Source: Lunatibacter sp038209145 (lineage in GTDB: Bacteria; Bacteroidota; Bacteroidia; Cytophagales; Cyclobacteriaceae). From it: 5,272 bases of DNA. Below, piece after piece: positions 1-5,272 of this stretch; within the stretch, counting starts at the first letter, position 1, and every line of letters begins with the position of its first letter. Location of the stretch: assembly GCA_038209145.1 (NCBI GenBank), contig JBBQXZ010000328.1:1-5272 (forward strand), read 5' to 3'. The notes beneath the pieces were generated by a model, which worked only from the letters and a program-made list of their open reading frames with translations, did not search any database and was not told the DNA's origin. The position numbers were made by a program, and so were the translations under genes.

Positions 1-344
1 AGTGATACTTTTTCCAATAATACGGTATCCAAAATCAGGGGATTTCCTTCCGGATTTCGATACAAATTTTCCACCAGAATCTCATCAATTACTCCTCCTT
101 CCCGCGCCCACCGGTTGTTGTTTCCCATGTGGGATGTTGCGCCCAAGATCCACAGCCTAATCTCAGAGGAGGCATTACCTCCAAGAACCGGACGGTCTTG
201 TACCAACGTCACTCGTAGACCCGCCCTGGCAGCAGTAATGGCACAGCAGGTGCCTGCCATCCCGCCTCCCGCAATGACAAGATCCGATTCAACCGTAATT
301 TCACTCAGTTCCCGTTTGTTGGGAACTCCTTCTTGCCTTATCAT
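1..344 (-). CDS. FAD-dependent oxidoreductase, PF12831-like, N-terminal part (runs off window)
   Basis: This is the first 114 residues of a flavoprotein; the C-terminus lies beyond base 1. A dinucleotide-binding Rossmann start is visible at residues 22-31 (LVIAGGGMAG), with the G-x-G-x-x-G glycines at 26, 28 and 31. After the second strand comes QDRPVLGGNASSEIR (residues 49-63), a pattern I recognise from the FAD_oxidored family (PF12831). That family is often encoded beside glycan-degradation genes in Bacteroidota and Planctomycetes. Such enzymes probably oxidise sugars or sugar-derived alcohols, but the substrate here is unknown. The ATG at 344-342 is chosen because the same frame has a stop seven codons upstream and no other ATG in between. 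It starts 8 bases after the symporter stop, so the two genes are probably co-transcribed. No Shine-Dalgarno is seen, which is usual for this phylum. No signal peptide is visible, which suggests a cytoplasmic enzyme. Confidence 0.88.
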   Translation of the reverse strand, partial: MIRQEGVPNKRELSEITVESDLVIAGGGMAGTCCAITAARAGLRVTLVQDRPVLGGNASSEIRLWILGATSHMGNNNRWAREGGVIDEILVENLYRNPEGNPLILDTVLLEKVS

Positions 345-352
345 ATCCGTAT

Positions 353-2044
353 TCAGTTTGTAAGCTTACTCTTTTTGCCAAGATTAATTTTTTTAGTCAC
401 AGACCGGATGAGAAAACCACCAAGCAAAGTGATCAACCCTCCCATAGCCAGTGTATATATTGCGCCTTTATCCGCAAAGACACCGAGTGCGATAAATATG
501 GCCCCGATAGCTAAGAAAGCCAGACCCAGAACCCTGATGCCATATTTATTTTGTTGGAGACTGTCATAAACTTCCCCTTCATTTTCCACTGCTTCCGCAG
601 ATTTTCCCTGCATAAAAGCGGCATAATGAGCACTGATGCTTCCCCGTTGGCGTGCCCATAGTTCATAAAGTCCAAGCAACAGTGCTGGAAGACCCACGCC
701 CAAAAACATCTCCTCACTCCGGTCCAACTTAATACTCAAAAGCGCGGGAGATAGAAACTTGAAAAATAGATTTACTCCAAGGCTTATTCCTGTCACCCAA
801 AGGATCGATGCTCCTGTTTGCCTTTTGGAAAAAAGGCCCCAGATAGCAGGACCATAAAGCGCTCCGCCCGTAACCGCGCCTATACTTAGCACCACCTCCA
901 CAATCCCACCCGCCATAGGAACCATAAATGCCACACCGACCGTTCCCAAGCCAAACAAGAAGGTTGCCATTCGGGCTACCTGCATTAACCGCTTGTTGGA
1001 TGCATTTGGAAATATTGGCTTATAGATATCATTTGTTAAAACAGCCGCAGCTAAGTTCAGGGAGGTATTTACCGAACTTGCCGTGGCAAAAATCATCCCT
1101 CCCAGCATCAGACCAAGCATGCCTATGGGTAACACAGCCATGCACATCATCAGGTAGGCTCCCTCGGTTTCCATTCCTACCAAACTTGGATCTATCACCC
1201 GATATATCATGGGTGGCAGCATCCAAATTAGGGGACTGATAAGGTATAAGGCTCCAAAAAGATACCCTACTTTTTTGGCATTGTGTACGGAAGCCACAGA
1301 GGTATACCGCTGAACATACGCCCAATTGCCCCCAATAAAAATGGTATTGTATCCGATGAAAGCAAAAATAAACAACGGGGTATATTCCCCATTGAACACG
1401 TTAAAAAATGTATCCGGCGCTGTCTCCAAAAACGTGGACATCCCCCCTACCTGATCCAATGACAAAGGTAAAACAATCAACACCGCAGCCGTCAGGATGA
1501 CGAATTGCAGGACATCTGTTACCACCACGGCCCACAACCCCCCTACGGCCGTATAGAGCATGATAATCCCACCCAAAATGAGAATGGCATAGTAAATATC
1601 AAACCCCGTAACAACATTGACAATTTTTGCCACCGGGTATAGAAAGGCACCAGTATATCCGAGGGAAAGAAATAAGAAAATATACGTATAATATTGTTGC
1701 ACCTGCTTTCCAAACCGGTTGGTCAGGTACTGGGCTACCGTCAAAACCTGTGTTTGTTTCCACTTTGGGGCTAGAAATTTTCCAATAATAAACCCGCTAA
1801 TACACATGGTCATTTGTATGGTGACAGACACCCAACCCCATTCGTATGCAATAGACCCCCACACCACAAAGGTGCCTGCGGAGAAAAAACTCATAAAGAG
1901 GGAGAGGCCGTTAATCGGCCATGGAACAGCCCCTCCCGCAGCAAAGAAGGACTTCATATCTCCTCCCTTTTTTCCGAATGACAACCCTGCCACCAATATA
2001 ATGACGGTAAAGAGCAAGATTACAATCACATCTAACTGCTGCAT
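353..2044 (-). CDS. SSS-family sodium:solute symporter
   Basis: This 563-residue inner-membrane transporter uses the Na+ gradient to import a small solute. Given the neighbours, the solute is likely a sugar, sugar acid or related product (inference). Hydrophobic segments run through nearly the whole protein, giving roughly 13-15 membrane helices. Family hallmarks include GLSLFMSFFSAGTFVVWGS (46-64) in the discontinuous first core helix, YTAVGGLWAVVVTDVLQF (164-181), and FATASSVNTSLNLAAAVLTN (319-338). The paired serines at 323-324 in that last segment fall where vSGLT places its Na+-site serines. The charged stretch at about 463-500 is likely a cytoplasmic loop. Length is normal and the frame is unbroken, so this is the one full-length, undamaged gene in the window. 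The ATG at 2044 fits the usual short N-terminus before helix 1 and lies 2 bases after the preceding stop, implying translational coupling. Specificity within the family (sialic acid, galactose, uronate and so on) cannot be assigned. Confidence 0.93.
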   Translation of the reverse strand: MQQLDVIVILLFTVIILVAGLSFGKKGGDMKSFFAAGGAVPWPINGLSLFMSFFSAGTFVVWGSIAYEWGWVSVTIQMTMCISGFIIGKFLAPKWKQTQVLTVAQYLTNRFGKQVQQYYTYIFLFLSLGYTGAFLYPVAKIVNVVTGFDIYYAILILGGIIMLYTAVGGLWAVVVTDVLQFVILTAAVLIVLPLSLDQVGGMSTFLETAPDTFFNVFNGEYTPLFIFAFIGYNTIFIGGNWAYVQRYTSVASVHNAKKVGYLFGALYLISPLIWMLPPMIYRVIDPSLVGMETEGAYLMMCMAVLPIGMLGLMLGGMIFATASSVNTSLNLAAAVLTNDIYKPIFPNASNKRLMQVARMATFLFGLGTVGVAFMVPMAGGIVEVVLSIGAVTGGALYGPAIWGLFSKRQTGASILWVTGISLGVNLFFKFLSPALLSIKLDRSEEMFLGVGLPALLLGLYELWARQRGSISAHYAAFMQGKSAEAVENEGEVYDSLQQNKYGIRVLGLAFLAIGAIFIALGVFADKGAIYTLAMGGLITLLGGFLIRSVTKKINLGKKSKLTN

Positions 2045-2046
2045 AA

Positions 2047-2946
2047 CTAGAGAATACCAGGTGTTGGATTAATTTCTTGGAAGTGTGGGAAAGTCAAGCC
2101 GGGAGCTCGGGATTGGATAATTTTTTCCTCACTATTCTTCTCGCCATACCTGATTCTGTATAGAAAATTCGTTTCGTCAGAGGCGTAAAATATGAAAAAG
2201 CCTTTTTGGGGTTCAGCATAACGTAAAGCAGGAGGCATGTAATTGCGTTGGTTCACTATTACTTCCCTCGGATCAGAAAGGGATTCTCCCATAGAATTGA
2301 TGGCAACTATCTGTATCGTATATGTTTGGTCAAGTTCCAAGTCATTAATGTCCGAAAATACGTCCTTGCTAGGTACGGTTTCCTTTTCTAGCCGATCTTT
2401 TCCGTACCTAGCCTTACAGGCAGTAGCATATGGGATGTTTTTGTAAAACACCCAATTCCAATTAGCTCCCCTTTTGGAGGTATTATCGGCATAAACAACA
2501 AGGGTGTTTTTCTGGCCAGGTTCCAGAAGATCCGCTACCTCAAACTCAAAGGGAAGAAATCCTGTGTTGTTCTCCCCCAGCTTCTTTCCGTTTAACCACA
2601 CCGCACAATCATGGTAAACGGCCTCAAAATAAAGGATCACGGTTTTAGCATCCCAATCGGGTGGCAGGGTAAACGTTTTTGTGTACCAACCCTTACCTAC
2701 ATAGTGGGCATATTCATTGTGCAGGTCCCAGTTTCCCGGTACTTCCATTTTATCCCAACCTTCAGGGTTTAGATTGGCACGGAACCATTCCTCCGATTTT
2801 CCGATATTATTCGGATCGATTCTGAATTGCCAGGTGCCGTTTAGAGAAAGCTCTTCGTCCGCCTGGGAAAGCGCAACAGAACTCCATCCACAAAATAGGA
2901 TTATGTAATAAACTGTAGAAAATATGTTCAATCTTGCCTCCATCAT
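2047..2946 (-). CDS. Secreted GH2 sugar-binding domain joined to Fn3-like repeats; catalytic domain missing
   Basis: The protein has 299 residues. Residues 1-28 form a signal peptide with likely cleavage near ALS-QA. Residues 33-165 are a GH2 N-terminal jelly-roll sugar-binding domain: LNGTWQFRIDP (35-45), VPGNWD (69-74), GWYTKTFTLP (86-95), AVYHDCAVWLNGKKLG (109-124) and YADNTSKRGANWNW (152-165). In GH2 enzymes that last motif normally leads into GGISR-type sequence, the immunoglobulin-like domain and the TIM barrel. Here, from residue 166, it passes straight into an Fn3-like repeat (166-233, with LELDQTYTIQIVAINSMGES at 203-222). A second repeat (238-291) is cut before its final strands, and eight residues later the protein stops. 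Family members are usually about 800-1,100 residues, and no acid/base or nucleophile glutamate region remains. The gene follows the upstream remnant by 32 bases. ATG at 2946 or 2943 could be used. Catalysis is not expected; glycan binding is conceivable. It is either a deletion product or an assembly join. Confidence 0.8.
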   Translation of the reverse strand: MMEARLNIFSTVYYIILFCGWSSVALSQADEELSLNGTWQFRIDPNNIGKSEEWFRANLNPEGWDKMEVPGNWDLHNEYAHYVGKGWYTKTFTLPPDWDAKTVILYFEAVYHDCAVWLNGKKLGENNTGFLPFEFEVADLLEPGQKNTLVVYADNTSKRGANWNWVFYKNIPYATACKARYGKDRLEKETVPSKDVFSDINDLELDQTYTIQIVAINSMGESLSDPREVIVNQRNYMPPALRYAEPQKGFFIFYASDETNFLYRIRYGEKNSEEKIIQSRAPGLTFPHFQEINPTPGIL

Positions 2947-2978
2947 TTTAACGAAAAATCACTTTTTTTTAAGGCTTA

Positions 2979-3532
2979 TTATTTCAATTCAATTATCTCT
3001 GATTTGTAGTAAAATCCTTGGGGATCAATCGCTTTCCACTTAAATTTTACGGAAGAATCACTTTTTTCCACCCTCAAACTGAATTCAAAGGGGTAACGTT
3101 CATCAACCTTTTGCTCCCATTCTCCTTCACAAATTTTATATTCCAATTGAACACTGGAAATGCTATTTTCAGTGGAAGTACTGTAGATATAGAAATCCCG
3201 AAGGTTCTCATTAATTTCAAAACTCATCGCAGTGAGCGTTCCCAATGCAGCAGAAGGATATTCTTTTCTAAAATACCTTTTCTTTCCGGATTCCACCTCC
3301 TCATCCGCATTAGAATTACCCTTAAAATACCGAGATTGGGATAATCCCTTGATCTTGACAACTGTAATCCCATCGCTGCCAGTTGAACAGGTAAGTTTCC
3401 ATTTTTTAGTTTATGCTGCCCTCCAGTGTCATTTCCCGCCAGTATTTCATAAGTATATTCTTTTTCAAAATCCCATTTAAAAACATCTTGGTTGAGATGA
3501 ATACTGTCTTGAATGGCAGTAGGATAGGGGCC
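2979..3532 (-). pseudogene. Frame-disrupted remnant, C-terminal beta-rich domain of an unrecognised secreted protein
   Basis: About 184 codons of protein-like sequence lie in two frames. From 3532 down to about 3403, one frame reads without stops and contains PTAIQDSIHLNQDVFKWDF and YEILAGNDTGGQHKL. From about 3405 to the TGA at 2979-2981 the next frame takes over, with GSDGITVVKIKGLSQSRYF, then a region ending FKWKAIDPQGFYYKSEIIEL. The switch falls at a run of six A (3402-3407); a seventh A would join the halves. A GTG at 3296-3294 could start a 105-residue protein, but the frame continues in a protein-like way upstream of it, so I do not think it is a genuine start. The C-terminus looks like an Ig/Fn3-type beta-sandwich, as found at the ends of large glycan-active enzymes, but I do not recognise the family. 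The preceding signal-peptide segment can be joined to it by one extra C in the run at 3528-3531, giving about 220 residues in all. Confidence 0.55.
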
Positions 3533-3639
3533 TCATTTTCGTCAAATACGGTTCCACTGACCGTAACCGACTGGGCGAAAGCTATATTTGCACTGATCAA
3601 AAAGATCAAAACAAATAAACTAGGAAAGACTTTTTTCAT
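3406..3639 (-). CDS. SusC/TonB-receptor-like signal peptide and start of plug-side domain, truncated
   Basis: The open frame encodes 77 residues. Residues 1-22 are a clean Sec signal peptide (Lys-Lys start, hydrophobic core, AFA-Q cleavage site). They are followed by SVTVSGTVFDENEAPI (24-39), which matches the opening of the carboxypeptidase-regulatory-like domain found at the N-terminus of SusC-type outer-membrane TonB-dependent receptors (usually followed by a PGV-type turn). After residue 39 the similarity ends. The remaining residues look like a shadow of the better reading in the adjacent frame, and a TAA stops it at 3406-3408. A complete SusC would be about 1,000 residues, so this is a stub. 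The ATG at 3639 is supported by the signal peptide and by an A-rich leader typical of Bacteroidota. It is the first gene of the likely operon, behind the 3640-4012 regulatory region. Other proteins, including other secreted ones, share this leader plus domain start, so SusC identity is tentative. Confidence 0.6.
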   Translation of the reverse strand: MKKVFPSLFVLIFLISANIAFAQSVTVSGTVFDENEAPILLPFKTVFISTKMFLNGILKKNILMKYWREMTLEGSIN

Positions 3640-3693
3640 ACTTTTTGTTATTTTGGCTAATCATCTATTATTATTAACATACCGAATTAATAC

Positions 3694-3722
3694 CAATATT
3701 ATATATTATTCGCATAATAAAA
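3694..3722 (-). promoter_or_regulatory. Weak Bacteroidota-type promoter candidate
   Basis: On the minus strand, TAATATTG (3701-3694) differs by one base from the Bacteroidota -7 consensus TAnnTTTG. A TTTT (3722-3719) lies 17 bases upstream, near where the -33 TTTG element would be. Transcription would start about 48 bases before the ATG at 3639. In such AT-rich sequence, near matches arise easily by chance, so this is only a suggestion. Confidence 0.25.
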
Positions 3723-3753
3723 AATATATATTTTAATAAAAAGTAATAATTTA

Positions 3754-3782
3754 TTCCGTAATCGTTATCGGAAACGTTTACA
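3754..3782. promoter_or_regulatory. LacI/cre-like operator with overlapping imperfect palindrome
   Basis: AAACGTTT at 3772-3779 is a perfect 8-base palindrome. Read on the minus strand, its surroundings (TGTAAACGTTTCC) fit the general cre/LacI-family operator pattern TGNAANCGNWNNC. Overlapping it, TTCCG (3754-3758) and CGGAA (3769-3773) are inverted repeats flanking a 10-base centre. The site lies about 115-145 bases upstream of the ATG at 3639 and upstream of the promoter candidate. LacI-family regulators commonly control sugar-utilisation genes, so a sugar-responsive regulator acting here is plausible. No regulator gene is present in the window. Confidence 0.4.
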
Positions 3783-4012
3783 TTTATAAATTCAATAACA
3801 AAAAGGAGCTTTTTATACCAATTTAATAATAGTGAGATTACAACTTTTTCTACGGATACTACATTCTATCCAGATGAACAGATAATTCCGAAGCCAAATT
3901 ATAATTTATTTGAAATCAGCAAAATTGCATGATAAGCTTACGGAAGGAAAAAGCCTACGGCGTGTTTAATTTTTCATCTAAAATAATTTTGCCAAGTATC
4001 GAAAATGAAGCA

Positions 4013-5272
4013 TCAATCGTAAGTCAACCAAGCCGTTGCCATACAATCGCTTTGGGGTACAAACCGGATCCAACGGGCTTCAAATCCCTTCGGAAATTCA
4101 TAGGTAAAGGTCTCTCCTGCCGCCACGGTAACCTCCTTCCAGGTCATCCAAGGTCCATGGCCAATAGGTTCAAACTGAATCTGAAAGGTTACGGGCCCCG
4201 TACTTTGGTGCGTTAGTTCCAGCTTTTTGTTATCATAAAAACCAAATAAATAAGGATCAGAAGGAATATTGGCCTTAACAGACGAATTCTTCCAAGGACC
4301 GCCTTTTCCTATGGGTTTCCCCAGCTTCCAGAGGTCATCAATCACGCCTGCCCAAACCGCCAATTTTTTATCTTCAGAAACAATGATATGTGAGTTTTTT
4401 GATGCCGCTTTTGGATCTACTCCGGAAAGCAACAACAATCCCCGATAAGAAGCATAGTCATTTATCAACAGGCTATGGGAGGAAATGGGGCGAATTTTTG
4501 CATACCCATCTGCATTTTCCGCGGGCAACTCGTAAAATGTCCCGTGACAATTGAATAAATCCCGCTCGGTGGCAACTTCCCGGTCTATTCTCAGTTCCCC
4601 GGCAGAAGAGGGGGTTGTAAACTTCTCATCTCCCAAGGGAAGCCGCCATCTTCTGCCCAGATCATCGGTAACCAGGACCGACGCATCATCCACCACAAAT
4701 ACGTTCTCTGGAATGGCAAAGCTTTCTTCTATAAAATTAAAGGTTTCTGAATCTTCTTTTTTGATCAGTTGCATGGCGGCATTGAGTTCATAATATCCTG
4801 CATCAGCATTTCCCGATTCAGTCGAACCAGATGAAGCAATGCCCAAACTTCGCCGGTTATTCCCCAAACCATACAATAGCCCGGTATGAAGCGGTTCATT
4901 CATGGCTGTGCGTACCCCTTCAAATATTCCCGTGGGGTATTTTCCCCTTTCATCCTGATCCGTAAATGAAAGGTGTACAGTGGCCTTGGTGGCTTTATCC
5001 ACCTTGACCCTAACCCACTCTCCCTTATTTTCCTGACTCCAAGTAAGGACAGTGGCTTCACCTGCATCCAATGCTGTAGATTCAAACGGTTCCCATTCTC
5101 CCCTACCCGATTTATCCACCTCCAATTGAAAAATTACGGACTGGGAACCCTCATTTTTCAGCCACACCGAAGTATACTGCCAGCCGGCAAATAGCATGGG
5201 CATCGGCTAATACCGCAGGGGCCGCGCGGTCAAGCAGCGATCCGGTATTGGGCCGGTATTGGGCCGGTATTG
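4013..5272 (-). CDS. Unknown protein with duplicated ~80-residue beta module, 5' incomplete, frameshifted near 5201
   Basis: I do not recognise a named family. From the ATG at 5203 the open frame gives 396 residues ending in a TGA at 4015-4013. That ATG is probably not the true start: a stop lies just upstream in this frame, but the frame beside it continues to the window edge and reads TGSLLDRAAPAVLAD. This would continue as PMLFAGWQYTSVWLK if one base near 5201 were removed. Residues 2-81 and 317-396 are two copies of one module, alignable end to end: P-x-LF at the start, VIFQLEV against VTFQIQF, GRGEWEPF against GHGPWMTW, LDAGEATVLTW against VAAGETFTYEF, WVRVKV against WIRFVP. Between them lies a Gly/Trp-rich middle with NCHGTFYELPAENADGY (218-234) and VWAGVIDDLWKLGKP (283-297), suggestive of a beta-propeller-like or all-beta fold. 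The role is unknown; a secreted or periplasmic glycan-related protein is possible from context only. Confidence 0.7.
5242..5272. repeat. 11-bp tandem repeat at window edge
   Basis: The unit CCGGTATTGGG occurs at 5242-5252 and 5253-5263, with 9 bases of a third copy at 5264-5272, where the window stops. All copies are identical. The unit is not a multiple of three although it falls in an apparently coding stretch, so each copy shifts the reading frame. A perfect short repeat at the very end of the sequence is typical of an assembly loop, though a real repeat cannot be excluded. Confidence 0.85.

Larger units (their letters stand above)
3640..4012. other. AT-rich intergenic region
   Basis: This 373-base stretch separates the unknown protein ending at 4013 from the stub gene starting at 3639. 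I see no convincing coding sequence on either strand and no tRNA or structured RNA. It is markedly richer in A+T than the flanking genes, especially at 3640-3760. It holds the operator-like palindromes at 3754-3782 and a weak promoter candidate at 3694-3722. A strong GC-rich terminator after the upstream gene is not visible. The gap itself suggests that the upstream gene and the 3639-1 operon are separate transcription units. Confidence 0.7.

Noticed and set aside
928..1239. 103-codon open frame on the plus strand inside the symporter gene
   Set aside because: It lies wholly antisense to a well-conserved membrane protein and has a Pro/Leu/Arg-rich composition typical of a shadow frame. The same applies to the plus-strand frames at 115-363, 1719-2072, 3929-4216 and 4551-4793.
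2886..2895. Cys19 in the GH2 protein leader as a lipoprotein attachment site
   Set aside because: The residues before the cysteine (ILF) do not fit a lipobox, and a standard cleavage site follows at ALS-QA.
2961..2970. Run of eight T as a regulatory or slippage tract
   Set aside because: It is only an A-run in the 32-base spacer before the GH2 gene start, in line with the A-rich leaders common in Bacteroidota.
2979..3296. Stand-alone 105-residue gene starting with GTG at 3296
   Set aside because: The same frame continues upstream with protein-like sequence for over 30 codons before any stop, so the GTG is better read as an internal valine of a disrupted longer gene.
3798..3816. Possible terminator hairpin AAAAAG-GAG-CTTTTT
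   Set aside because: The stem is nearly all A-T with a single G-C pair and a three-base loop. In such AT-rich sequence it is not persuasive.
3949..3963. Possible terminator for the gene ending at 4013 (minus strand GCC-GTA-GGC then TTTTT)
   Set aside because: Only a three-base-pair stem can form, too weak to call.

Overview
The window looks like a carbohydrate-utilisation locus from a member of the Bacteroidota, possibly a marine or free-living Cytophagales-type organism (inference). The evidence is a secreted glycoside hydrolase family 2 (GH2) sugar-binding module with fibronectin-III-like repeats, an SSS-family sodium:solute symporter, a PF12831-type FAD oxidoreductase, a SusC-like leader peptide, A-rich gene starts with no Shine-Dalgarno sequence, and moderate-to-low GC. 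Every credible gene lies on the minus strand, so transcription runs from high to low coordinates.

Layout in transcription order. (1) 5272-4013: the 3' part of a large protein of unknown function whose last ~400 residues begin and end with two copies of one ~80-residue beta-rich module. It is broken by an apparent one-base frameshift at about 5201, close to an 11-bp tandem repeat that ends the window. (2) 4012-3640: an AT-rich intergenic region with a LacI/cre-like palindrome near 3754-3782 and a weak Bacteroidota-type promoter. (3) 3639-2979: a signal peptide and the first residues of a SusC/TonB-receptor-like or carboxypeptidase-regulatory-like domain, followed out of frame by about 180 codons of another sequence spread over two further frames. 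(4) 2946-2047: an in-frame chimera of the GH2 N-terminal jelly-roll and Fn3-like repeats, with no GH2 catalytic barrel. (5) 2044-353: an intact 563-residue SSS symporter. (6) 344-1: the start of the FAD oxidoreductase, which runs off the window.

Items 3 to 6 have gaps of 32, 2 and 8 bases and look like one operon. The likely logic is that an outer-membrane or periplasmic glycan enzyme releases a sugar, the symporter imports it with Na+, and the FAD enzyme oxidises it or a derivative; the substrate cannot be told from sequence. What stands out is the number of abrupt breaks: a GH2 protein without its catalytic part, a cut second Fn3 repeat, a SusC-like stub, and three putative one-base frameshifts. 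Either the locus is decaying by deletion, or the sequence is a low-coverage or collapsed assembly. I found no clear new defence or mobile system. The strongest unexplained item is the duplicated-module protein at 4013-5272.
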